A stretch of 64,000 nucleotides of DNA, taken from NCBI GenBank assembly GCA_025529335.1, contig JAMYHX010000030.1:62001-126000 (forward strand). Reading direction: 5' to 3'. This stretch comes from Rhizopus sp. PT2906 (lineage: Eukaryota; Mucoromycota; Mucoromycetes; Mucorales; Rhizopodaceae). The notes below the pieces were generated by a model. The model had not been told where the DNA came from and searched no databases. It saw only the letters and a program-made list of their open reading frames with translations. A program made the position numbers and the translations under genes. Positions 1 through 10,745 of this stretch are shown here, one piece after another; positions within the stretch are counted from its first letter, which is position 1; every line of letters starts with the position of its first letter.

Positions 1-1054
1 ATGGTATCAAAAGCAGACAAGTGCTACCATAGATGGTAATGAAAAGGTTACTCCACTGGATACAATGGATGATGAGAAGAATAGTAGCTATATATCAACG
101 CTGACGGACAGGTACTGTATTGTAACCATGTTGAATCGCATCGAAACTGTACCCTCAATGATGGCACTGATGCAACTATTTAATCGTGATAAAGCCATGA
201 GCGCAGTCGAGATACATACCTTACGACTATTGGAGCTAACACAACGAACCTCGGATGTCATGAAATTTAAAGAGATTGGAGAGACAGCAAGACAGGATCC
301 GGTGTTGAACGTGCTAAAGACATTTGCAAGCTTGGTTGGGCTAAGATCTCTGCATACCCATCTCGATTTTGCTCAGGATTATATAAAGAGTATCCACGCC
401 TATGCAGCTGACGTTGATGCAGATATTGTCTTGCTACCTTGGGTACAGCAACGCTTGTCATTGCATCATGAAGAGTATGCCGCAGCAGATTTGGAGTTCA
501 TTAGCCAAGCATTAAATACGATAAGCCAGCAGTGTACGACGGGAGTATTTGTCGACAAAGGATTTGGCCTGATACAGGAAGATGGCGATGGATTCATGCC
601 ACAGATTATTGTTGTCTATGAGATGAATGATGAGCAAGAGAACGAGGACAGTAATAACTGCTTAAAATTTGCTCTAAAGATTCAATCATCTCACAAGGCA
701 AATTTAACCGTGATTGGAACATTCATGAAGGACAGAATGTATGCGACGAGAGAAAGCATAAAAAGTTATAAAGGAGAAATCGATAGGTTGTTTACGAGCG
801 AAATCAAGTCAAATATAGAGAGCAAGCATGTAAAAGAGTTGACAGCTAACAACATTCTGACAGCTATAGATCGTCCATTAAGTAAGCATGACTTGGTCTT
901 AATTGCTCGTCACTCTAAGCAAACACCATCCTCACCTTTATCATCGTCATCATCACAAGGTCATAGTTTGGAGGTATCAACCTTTGGAAAGCTGGGAGCA
1001 GATTTACTACGCCAAGGAAGTGCAAGTCTTATCATCACTCAAGCAAGAGAGTAA
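1..1054 (+). CDS. KHA1: Kha1/CHX-like K+(Na+)/H+ antiporter, C-terminal cytoplasmic part (5' truncated by window)
   Basis: The reading frame is open from the first bases of the window, so the visible Met at 65 is probably internal and the transmembrane exchanger domain lies upstream. The roughly 350 residues seen are soluble. They resemble the cytoplasmic tail of CPA2 monovalent cation/proton antiporters of the Kha1/CHX type: an early segment DRYCIVTMLNRIETVPSMM, a following amphipathic stretch containing EIHTLRLLELTQRTSDVM, and a C-terminal segment (FGKLGADLLRQGSASLII) like the LGxxGDLL...SxSxLVV ending of CHX proteins. Such proteins exchange K+ or Na+ for H+ in endomembranes and set organelle pH. 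No intron is seen in this part. The next gene, FIP1, begins 186 bp downstream on the same strand. The family call rests on the tail only, because the diagnostic membrane part is outside the window. Confidence 0.68.
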   Translation, partial: WYQKQTSATIDGNEKVTPLDTMDDEKNSSYISTLTDRYCIVTMLNRIETVPSMMALMQLFNRDKAMSAVEIHTLRLLELTQRTSDVMKFKEIGETARQDPVLNVLKTFASLVGLRSLHTHLDFAQDYIKSIHAYAADVDADIVLLPWVQQRLSLHHEEYAAADLEFISQALNTISQQCTTGVFVDKGFGLIQEDGDGFMPQIIVVYEMNDEQENEDSNNCLKFALKIQSSHKANLTVIGTFMKDRMYATRESIKSYKGEIDRLFTSEIKSNIESKHVKELTANNILTAIDRPLSKHDLVLIARHSKQTPSSPLSSSSSQGHSLEVSTFGKLGADLLRQGSASLIITQARE

Positions 1055-1240
1055 TCATGCTTGCATGCCTTTTAATATTTGAGCATTAATAAATAGCTTA
1101 TCAAATGATTATAATTATGCAGATGTCAAAGAGAGGCTCCTTTAAGTGGTATCCGTGTGACTTTGTTCTACCATTTCGAGCTTTTTTTTGCTTGCCTCTT
1201 TTTTTTTTTTTTTTTTTCCTTCTTTTGTAAAATATAAAAC

Positions 1241-2592
1241 ATGAGCAATTTACCTGACGAAGACGAAGAGTTTTTATATGGATCTCCTGAAGCAGAAGCA
1301 TCAAACAATGGTCGACAGTCCAATTCTAAAAATGGTGCCCCAATACTTTAAATACTGCGTAAATCTGTTACTTATATCTTTTGTAGATGAAGACGACTTA
1401 TACGACCTTTATGGGGATGACGAAAATAAAGAGTAAAATATTTGTCATTACAAAATGTATAGTTTACTAAAATTCATGAATAGGACTGAAGAGTAAGAGT
1501 GTGCATAAAGTCAACACGTTATATAACTTATGCTTGTATTCAGAAAGGAGGGTTCACTAGAGAAAAGTCCTGTAGAAGAAAAACAAGACGACAAATCTGA
1601 GGTTGAGGTCCAAGTTATTAATGAAAGACAAGAAGACAAGAGTGAAAGCGAAAGTGAAGATGTAAGGCAATTGTGGTAAGAGATAAAAGAAGTAGGTTTA
1701 ACGATATATTGCTTTAGGATCTTGAAATTATTTTAGAGCCGGAAGAGGACAACCAAAACGAGACAGAAAATGAAAAACAACAGAGGTAGAAGGGATGACA
1801 ATGATGATGCAAATTAAGCTTATGTTTTAATAGTGAAAAAACAGCATCGGATGAAACCAAAGAAGCACTTGTAAATATTAAACCTGGACAGCAAACAAAG
1901 ACTGCAGCCACACCAACAGCAAACACATCTTCAAATGCCAATCAGTCCAGTAAGACAGCACAAGGAGGAATCAATCTTGAAGGAATAGGTGAATATAATG
2001 GCCAGCCTATTACAGAAGTGAACCTTGATGATTTTGAAGATAAACCATGGAGAAAGCCTGGTGCTGATATCACAGATTATTTTAATTATGGTTTCAATGA
2101 AGTTACTTGGAGAGCATACTGCGCTAAACAAAAACTGCTAAGAGAAAATAAAAAGGTAAGAAGGATGGCTTGTGATGACAGTACGATTGATCACTTCTCT
2201 AGCTTATGGGAGACATGGGTATGCCAGATATGAATATGGGAGATTTGATGAACATGAGCGACTTGATGTCGATGGGAGATGTCATGTCTATGGGCATGAT
2301 GATGCCGCCCAACTTAATGGATGGTGCTATGCCACTTGGTATGAACGGTATGCCTAATCCCATGATGGGATTACCGATGGGTATGCCTGCACCTCCTGCA
2401 ACAGGACCATCACAAAATCAAAATTCAAGCAACAATATGCCTCGATCTAATAGAAGTAACGTGATGAACAACATGCGAAACAGTGCAAGGGATATGTCAT
2501 CATCAAGACATAGCAACAGCAGCAGTAGTAACAGGCATTCGGACAGTAGAGAACGCCGTAAGCGATCCTATGATGTATACCGCCGCGATTAA
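1241..2592 (+). CDS. FIP1: Fip1, pre-mRNA polyadenylation factor subunit
   Basis: Fip1 is a largely unstructured subunit of the cleavage and polyadenylation factor that tethers poly(A) polymerase. The start at 1241 opens an acidic N-terminus (MSNLPDEDEEFLYG). The Fip1 motif is near 2018-2150, with DFEDKPWRKPGADITDYFNY followed by GFNEVTWRAYCAKQ, which is diagnostic. The C-terminal exon is very rich in Met, Gly, Asn and Ser and ends in a basic RD/RS-like tail (SRERRKRSYDVYRRD, allowing one-residue wording differences). I reconstruct seven exons: 1241-1334, one starting after the acceptor near 1385, a 9-nt microexon at 1484-1492, one from 1544, one from about 1719, one from about 1832, and the last after an intron at about 2156-2201. 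All joins keep frame. The stop is 62 bp from the convergent stop of the exportin gene. Confidence 0.88.
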
Positions 2593-2653
2593 ACCCACAT
2601 TGTAAAGTTTTGATACAATTATTATATATTTTTATAAAACTGGCCTGTCTTTA

Positions 2654-5600
2654 TTAAATGTTTCTCAATAACTCCAATTCAGCTTCTGTTTCTTCTTGTA
2701 CCCTTTCATAGCCAACCGATTCCTCATCCACTTCTCTGATATCAATAAGAAAATCTTGAATATCATTTTGAAACCTCTGTAGGTCATCACTGTAGTCAAA
2801 CATGCCCATGACGAGTACTTCTAACTGACTCTTTTGGAGTAACGGATAAGTATTCGTTAAAAGGTCGAGTATATAGTTTTGCAAAAACTCCATATTTGAC
2901 ATTAATGGGTTTGACACTTGCTCAGGGTTAAATACCCGTGTATATATCTCGCCTTCCTGAATCATTCTGAGCATTTTGGATATAATCTGTGTTTGGTATT
3001 CAAAGCCTAAATGATATAAGATCCAGGTATAAGCAGCATATTCCTCTTCTTACCGTTTCTGCAGTCAGGATCTAATAGTATCTCCAATGTGTCCGTTAGA
3101 ATTCGAACATAGTAAGTTTCAAAAAATTGGCTTGCAACATCATCTTCTTCTTGTAAAGCATTGTCTAATACGAACAGGCATGTTTTCATTGCCGTATGCG
3201 ATATCTCTGTTTGGGTATGTTTTGTTCCCCAGATGATACAATTAATGACAGAATCTAGCAGCTCAGGTGTACGAAAGATATCTACCACGTGAGATAAGTT
3301 CAATGTTACCCTTGCCTTCTTTAAGCTGTTAACTCTTTACCTTGAATATATCGCTTTACTATTACTTCCATGAGCCTGTAAAATTGTGTTCTTATGTCAG
3401 GAAAATCCGAAAAGTTCTGGGTGAGCATTGATAATGTATGAGAAAACACAATATCGATTGTCTGATTCAGGATAGCGGGCCAAACTGTTGCAACTGGATT
3501 CTAACAACATCATTAGCGGATAAAGACAAGGAGAGATGGGAGTACTTCGTATACGTACATCGATCTTTTCAAATATGTTGGCTAATAAAGATAATACAAG
3601 TGGTTCTCTCTGGTCGCTGGACTGAACATAATCCGCTGCAATTACTTGCAATAGACCTTGAATTTCTAAAATATCCACCTGTGAATTAATTGAAAGAATA
3701 AAGCATTCAAGTAGCTGAATAACTGCCTTTCTGATGTGCTTGGGCAATGAGTTGTTTTCATCACCATTTGCAATCTTGTAACACTCGATAAGCAAAGGAG
3801 TAATCTGCTTAAGATGATGACAATATAAATTCCCAAGCACGTTGCAAATAACAATATTGATTTTCAAATACTGAATGATGGCTTTTAAAGAATCTAAGCT
3901 GTTGCTTCCAACAGCATGGATAAACTTGACATTGATTAAACATTGATGCTTTAGTAGATCAAAGGATTCACCTACCACTGCATTTTGCTGTGCCATCATG
4001 CTATTTAAATAATTTAACTGCAAATCAAGAGAAGGCATTGTAAGTATAATGTAAGCTGCGGATTCATATATCATAGAAGCCTAAGAACTAAATATTAGCC
4101 ACAGGATTAAATAGAGAGGTAATGGTTACTTGATGCTGATTAAGATGAGTGGATAACGGCTCAAACTGATTTATGAGCGTTTCTGACAAAACTTCATTTC
4201 GTAAAGATTGTTTATGGAAGCCTTGAGATACTTTTAGCAATGTATTACATGCCATATCCTTCACGTCACTGTTCAGTTCATATAACAATACAAATACTTT
4301 TTGTAATATAAAGTTCATAAAGTCATGATGAAAAGAAAGGAACCGAGGATACTGCCCAGATATATACAAAATACAGGATATAACAGCCCAATCTTGACTT
4401 TTAGTCTTTTCTGACAGTTGAACATAATCCTGAACTATTGTCTTGAGAAATGCTTTTTCTGTTTCTACTGTCAATGTATCAGAGAGAGCACCTACTGCCC
4501 ATGATATTTTAAACAGCATGTCATAATGGGTGGTTATATCAGTGGCGATTTGGATCTTTAGTAGCCTGTCATGAAGTACAGATTGTATAAACTCTGGCTC
4601 TCTCTTGGTTATTGCTTGTAAGATGTGCTGCATCGAGTCATACAATGCTGCAGTATCGCTTTGCTTGACATATTCTTGAGTTATTTCACCATCCTCATCC
4701 TGGACTCTAAGAATATCATTGGGCATAACCATGATTTCAGTAATAACCACTGCCAATTCACGTTGGATCTGCCTATAATCGCCTTGTTCAACAAATGTTT
4801 CCCAATATCCTGTACAAATCTTGCATATATCAAGGTCAGGCATTCGTAATATTGATAGCAGGTACAACAGAAGCTGATTAACATCACTGACACAATCTTT
4901 ATGCTTGGTAAGCATAGTAATCAAGAAGATAGCCACCTCTTTAGTAAGTGCGTAATTTTGCTCGTAATTCGAATTGGTGATAGCCTCTTTCATGCTGTTG
5001 ATATACGGAAACACGATATCATAAACTTTCCTTGGTTGTATTGTATTTTCCAAGTTGAGAATTCCATTAAAACATTGTAAGGCTAGTAGTTGATATGGTG
5101 ATTCATGTAGTTTGGTCTGTATTAACTGGATAAAACCATCCTGATATGCGTACTCCACAGGCATCCATGTTGTTAGATTCTGTATCGTACACATAGTTTC
5201 CATGATTAAAGATCTTTTGTTGGCCGACATCAAGACTTTGTTGCATAAATCGAATATAAGACTGAAATCAAGCTTCATCTGTTCCTTTAACCTTTTCATC
5301 TTGACTTGAGTCAAAGAACTGGTTGAATAATCATATACTTCTTCACTATATATATAAAAGAGAGATGTATGCTAAGTTGACTAGCAATTCATCCGTGAAG
5401 GGTATGTATGAACCTTAAGAGTCTGATGATCTTTATGTTATTTTCGCACAAGGTAATACCAGCAAAGCTTGACTCAGCTATTTCCTGCATAAATGTTGGC
5501 CAATGTTTGGGCCACTCCTTCTTGACTATTTGTACTAGCACAACATTTAGTTTGTTTAGAAGCAGTTTTTGAGACTGAAAGGAGGACTGATTTGAAGATA

Positions 5601-5967
5601 TGTCAACAATCATCTTTACAATATAATTTCTCAAAACAAGCCTTTGATCTACTGGTAGTGTATTCCAGCGAACTCTTATAAAGTCCTCTAATATGTTGAG
5701 TGCTATAAACTGTTTTTGAAGGAGTGTAAGCAGAACAAAAAGAGAGAAAGGAAAGAAGAAAAAGAAGCAGATGGCTACGTGATGCTGCTATACCTTTGTT
5801 TGTAGATATGAAGATTGCTCAAGTATTTGATCTACAATCTGCCAAGAGTTTGGATCCTTTTGAAAGTCGGCTATAACTGCCTGAGCTGCCTGTCGTCCAG
5901 TGTCATTTCCTTCATAAAAAGCTTTCACCGTTCTATCCAACTCTGTTACATCAAATGGCATGTTCAT
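2654..5967 (-). CDS. XPO1: Exportin-1/CRM1-like nuclear export receptor, strongly diverged
   Basis: CRM1 is a HEAT-repeat karyopherin that carries NES-bearing cargo out of the nucleus with RanGTP. The N-terminal CRM1/importin-beta-like part shows FIALNILEDFIRVRWNTLP and KKEWPKHWPTFMQEI, then SEEVYDYS. The central part retains SWAVGALSD, SGQYPRFL and DVKDMACNTLLKV, and the C-terminal part IIWGTKHTQ, ASQFFETYY and LVMGMFDYSDDLQRF. The cysteine of the DMAC motif, the residue attacked by leptomycin B in sensitive CRM1 proteins, is present. Start chosen at 5967 (MNMPFDVTELDR); Met at 5961 is equally possible. Several introns of about 50 nt (for example near 4085-4126 and 3003-3052 on the minus strand) restore frame, so the gene appears intact. 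Sequence between the anchor motifs is far less conserved than usual for CRM1, suggesting a paralogue or fast evolution. About 105 bp separate it from the divergent small gene at 6073. Confidence 0.85.
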
Positions 5968-6072
5968 AACCGTGACAATAAGACGGAAGAGGAAAACGCT
6001 GTGGCTTAAACACTTAAAATTGTAAACAGCAGGAACAGGGGGGCACAAAATAACCTTTTTGCCTCAATTGAC

Positions 6073-6335
6073 ATGTCAAAAGACGAAGATAAAGGGTTCG
6101 TTTTGAACAAGCGTAGTGAAGCACCTTCTAGCAAGCCTCAACAGCATCGGTGTAATGGACATTTAGAGGATTTACTGGAAGGATTGACGAAATGGCCAAT
6201 GGATGTGTCAAAACCGTTTAATGTATTTCTTGAATGCCTTAAATCACAACCTGGTAAGCATCAAGTAACGAATAAAGTAGACATGAACTAACTCGAGTAG
6301 GCAATGAACCCCCACGCTATAAATCAAGCTCATAG
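6073..6335 (+). CDS. Small hypothetical protein (~71 aa), two exons
   Basis: I do not recognise this protein. Exon 1 (6073-6253) encodes MSKDEDKGFVLNKRSE... with a central segment GHLEDLLEGLTKWP followed by KPFNVFLECL. A GTAAGC donor at 6254 and a TAG acceptor at 6300 join it to a short second exon ending in PPRYKSSS and a stop at 6333-6335. Without the intron the frame stops almost at once in intron sequence. The join is clean and gives a hydrophilic protein with no membrane segment or signal peptide. It is transcribed divergently from the exportin gene, with start codons about 105 bp apart, so the two may share a promoter. It could be a small conserved fungal protein or a chance frame; the well-formed intron favours a real gene. 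Confidence 0.45.
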
Positions 6336-7031
6336 TCTGGATTATCACCATATTCTGTTATTGTACATACACTTTTCCCGAAAACGCTCGTGCATTTTCA
6401 TCAGAAAAAATTGCTTGAGAGGGAGGCTCATGCTTGGCTCATTGGCATATCATCACAATAAAGTTTAATGCGCATCCGATCTTTTGAATCGAAAGAAATA
6501 AACAAGACAAAGGCTACAATTGACGCTTATAAAAAATAACTGATTGTCAAACTATAATAGTTGATGGTATAACATTAGGGAAACATGCTGTCATAGTATA
6601 GATCTGTGCCTTGAATAGTTCAATGTATGATATCTTTCCACTTGCCATTAATGTCGAACTTGAACGACCTTTCTAAAGAATGTTTTTTCAAGAGAGGTTC
6701 ACTTAAATTAGCAAGTATCATCTGCTGACACTTCATATCAAACACGTCAAGCAGCAACTTTCCTTTTATTTCACTTTTTTCATCTTGAAACTACTGTCAA
6801 CATGGCTCATTCAACAAGTAACAATCAACTTTACAAAGCTTGCTACTCCATTCAGTGCTGTTAAAGATATTCTTAATGACAACAAATTCTCTTTATTGTA
6901 ACCAAAAACTCTATTTATATAAGAAGCTTGTACGACGCTAGACATTAATTTTTATTCCTGCTGAAGCTTGCTGAAAATACAGTGTCAGTTGACGGTCATA
7001 AATAACTCCTTTTTTTCTCTCATTCTTGACG
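6336..7031. other. Spacer containing one copy of a dispersed repeat
   Basis: No gene is supported here. The spacer contains the repeat at 6558-6733 described separately. The last ~150 bp before 7032 are T-rich pyrimidine sequence, plausible as the promoter or 5' leader of the phosphatase gene. Confidence 0.5.
6558..6733. repeat. Dispersed repeat, copy 1 (related to 52375-52555)
   Basis: About 176 bp is nearly the same as 52375-52555, in the same orientation. Shared blocks include TCATAGTATAGATCTGTG, TTTCCACTTGCCATTAATGT and TTAGCAAGTATCATCT. I count scattered substitutions and a length change in a T run, roughly 90% identity by eye. Flanking sequence on both sides is unrelated. I see no terminal inverted repeats. 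On the minus strand one frame reads LERSFKFDINGKWKDI before a stop present in both copies, so this may be a fragment of an old mobile element or multicopy gene. Confidence 0.85.
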
Positions 7032-10000
7032 ATGCATAAAGAAGAAACAATAAAACTGTATGTCACTACAGACTCATTTGTTTTGGTCAAAGAAGACCAG
7101 GCATTAGAAATAGAATTTGACGGACTTAAAATGACAAAAAGAGGTATTGAATGCATAAAGAAGTTGTAATTCAATAACTAATACACGTATAGACGCCTAT
7201 GAACCAGTTAATGTTGTCCAGTCGTTTGAGATATTTGGTATTCTTGGATTTATAGAAGGATTCAGAGGTAATAAATATAGCAAACATTGTTTATTATTTT
7301 ATAAAACAAAGGAATATTTAGAAAAATACATGGTTGTCATAACAGCAGCACAGCTTCGTGGATACATATTAGAGCATCCAGTCTACGTGATTGAAAAAGT
7401 AGCGTGTCTGAGCTTTGATGAACATAAGGCGTGTCACAGGTTAAGCATGCAAAGAACAGAGGGACAGGAGGAGAATCATGCGGATCCAATGAAGCGGCCG
7501 GTCAAGTTGACACAGTCTAACTCCTTTATAACAAAGATCAAAAAAACATTTGCCAAAAAGAAGGAGGAAGAGATACTAGAATCTATTACACAAGAACCTG
7601 CTTTAGAAAATAACAAGGTTATCATAGACAACTTGGAGATACCGACCACTACAACTACTCTCCCTCTATCTTCGTCTGTTTCTTCATCTTCTGCAGTATC
7701 TACATTAGAAGAAGAAGTAGATGAAGAAGATGAAGAGGAGGCATTATTGGATGCTCGTATTGTTCGTCAAATTGTGGAGTTATTCAGCAAGTCAATGTTT
7801 ATATTTTCAAATACATTTGGTAAAACAGAAGAGCAAAATATATGAACGATATTTGACACTTTGATGAAAAAGATATTACAAACAGTTTTCAACGAGTGCA
7901 CAAGAACAAGACAAATTCTGATGTTCCCTTATGGAAACTAGTAGACAAGCGGTTTTGGTGGAATGAATATCTTTCACGAAGCCTTATAGAGCACAATGTA
8001 TGTTATCTGTGATGAATGATAAATAAATAACATGCTTCTAGTTAGATGAATGGATCATTCCTGTTATGCAAGGAACAGTGCAGATCGAACCATGTATCAT
8101 TGATGGGTATAACTTTGAGTTTATCTTGATTTCTCGAAGAAGCAAAGAACGAGCAGGTAATGCAAAAGTTTGAGCAAGTGTAAAGAAGGCATAATCTAAT
8201 GATGCTTTCTAGGCATGAGATATCAACGGAGAGGTATTAATGAAGACGGACAAGTTGCCAATTTTGTAGAAACAGAGCAGATTGTCATTTTTAAGAGAGA
8301 TGAAATAAATCATATAGCATCGTTTGTTCAGACAAGAGGATCAAGTAATCTATTATGATACATATCTGATTACAAGTCTCACTCTATTTAGTACCTTTAT
8401 TTTGGAGCCAATCTCCTTATAGCTTACATCCAGTTCCAGTGTTAGAAAGAACCGAAAAAGAAAACAGTAGTGCGTTTGAAAAGCATTTTAAAACGCAAGA
8501 AGAGCTGTACGGTCGACAAATTGTGGTCAACCTTGCAGAAGTAACTGGGAGAGAAGCTGTTATCGGATCAGAGTATCGGAAGCACGTTGAAGATCTAGGA
8601 GACCCTAATATAAAGTAAAGAGAAATATGGCAGTCAATGAAGCCTGCTAATTACAAAAACATAGATATGTTGAATTTGATTTCCATAAAGAAACCAGAGG
8701 GATGAAGTTTGAGAATATAAGTAGGCTTAGCAATAGCTTATACGAGGATATGACGAAATTGCAGTAAATATGCTCATGACATATTGTAACAATATCAGCT
8801 CTAATCAATCAAAAGGTATTTTTGGACAGCTGTTGATGGAAGTGAGCATACTTACTGCGAGCAAGGAGGCGTATTTAGAACAGTAAAGAAGATATAAAAA
8901 CGACAACATGCCTCATATTGACTTGTCATTATAGAACTGTATGGATTGTTTAGATCGAACCAATGTTGTACAGGTAACGCAGAATAGATGGGTATGATGC
9001 TTGTTGATTGGTAACAGTTTATTCAAGAGCGCATTTGGACGCAGTGTATTGAATCTACAATTAATGCGCTTTGGTATTACTGAGTATCCAGATCAAGGGA
9101 TTAAATACTATAATAGTTTTGAAAAGATTTTCAATAACGGTAATAATAAGCTAATAATTTACTTGCAAAACAAGCAAAACTGACTTTATGACATAGTGTG
9201 GGCAAATAATGGAGATATGATATCAAGAATGTATGCAGGAACAAGCGCTTTAAAAGGAGATTTCACAAGGTAAGTAATGAACAATACTTAAATAATGGGG
9301 GATTATTTAATAATCAACACGCTAGAACTGGTAAACGAAACTTTACTGGAATGATGAATGATGCATCCAACTCCCTGACACGAATGTACTTTAACACTGT
9401 CAAGGATTTCTGGAAGCAAGCAACTATAGATTTCGTATTGGGTTGATAAGCGCATATGCATTCTAGTCAACATATACTGATACATCTCGCCTGTAGGATA
9501 TCACAAATGCGAAATATTTAGATATGTGCCTCAAAGCGTCAAAATGTCTGCTGAACCAGGAATAGAAAGGAGATGGGCAAAGATACGATCAGATGCGAGT
9601 ACGATATATATATATATATATATATAATTAACTCATATGTATTGAGTCTAACATTTGCTTCTAGTTGAAACTAGCAGCCAAATTGTAGTAGCGGATGATG
9701 AAACAAAAATCACAGGATGGACATTACTCTCACCATCAGAACCACTGAAAATAAGGTAAGGCAAAAGGTATACGTACAAATTATTGTTGTTTATCTATAA
9801 TCACATTAGGCCAAAAGAATTTGAAGAAAAAGTAGTCATATTGACAGAAAAGGCTCTGTATGTCTGCAGCTACAATTATGATCTAGAAAAAGTGATTCAG
9901 TTTAAAAGACTTGAGCTGGGCATGATTACTTCCGTACAAGTTGGTGTATACATCCTTTCTTCACTTACACCTGCATCAAGAAACGAAGAGCAAAACTATG

Positions 10001-10423
10001 GCTTTATTATCAACCATCTAACTAATGGAGAGCTCGTCCGATGGAATACAGGAAGCATTTTGAACCAAAACCTTGGTGATTTGAACATTGAGAATGACAA
10101 AGAAGAGGAAGAAAATACAGAAGCATCAGATACATCATTTATTGCTTTTAAAGCAGTTCGATACAATGTATTAGGAGAATTAGATGGTAAAGTAGACAGT
10201 TGTAAAAAGCAGATCGAAACCATTGTTCAGGCAATCTGTACTGCTTCTGGACATACACCTGATGATACTGATTTCATTATTCATGAGCCCATTATAAGGT
10301 AATACATTCACGAGAAGAATAAACATATACTAAAGATACATCCATAGCTTGAAAGAAGCTGAAAAGACAGATGGCTTATTTAAAAAGATGGGACATAAGA
10401 TCAAGCAAGCTATTTGGCTATAA
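7032..10423 (+). CDS. INPP5F: SAC-domain phosphoinositide phosphatase, Sac2/INPP5F type
   Basis: This is a phosphatidylinositol phosphate phosphatase with an N-terminal SAC domain and a C-terminal hSac2 domain, probably acting on endosomal phosphoinositides. The catalytic signature NCMDCLDRTN (CX5R) is at about 8935-8966, directly after an intron that splits GGVFRT|NCMDCLDRTN. Upstream SAC motifs are GMRYQRRGINEDG and NFVETEQIVIF (8215-8290); downstream is TGMMNDASNSLTRMYFN. The hSac2-like part starts near 9812 with FEEKVVILTEKALYVCSYNY and KRLELGMITSVQVG. An acidic Ser/Thr-rich insert (about 7640-7760) interrupts the N-terminal part. The gene has many introns of 45-75 nt; the first Met at 7032 (MHKEETIKLY) and final exon ending KKMGHKIKQAIWL at 10423 are my choices. 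Fungi with only Sac1 and synaptojanin-like proteins lack this type. I could not check every splice junction. Confidence 0.82.
9603..9626. repeat. TA dinucleotide microsatellite in an intron
   Basis: An uninterrupted run of TA repeats lies in an intron of the SAC-domain gene. Confidence 0.9.
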
Positions 10424-10745
10424 TAAGAACTTTCTGAACAATAAATAGAAGTAATGAAGTTACATCTTTAATGATAGTTATAGTATAAATAAATCTATTC
10501 AATGACCACATAGAAATATGCACAAGTTTATAATGTAACATAATCCAACAGTAGCATATGGTACATTAGTGTTATTTATTGTTCCCCTTTAAATATAATA
10601 AAGAAACCACGCTTGTCATGCGCATAGCTTACATTTATCAAATTTGGCACCAAAAAGATAATGAAAAACAAAAATCGAAAAACTATAAAGTCTCCAGCTT
10701 TAGTTATTGTCTTTTACTTTAATCAATCAACAACTTTAACTTCTT
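10424..10745. other. Intergenic spacer, likely RCC1 promoter
   Basis: AT-rich sequence between the phosphatase stop and the RCC1 start. I see no gene or repeat in it. Confidence 0.5.
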
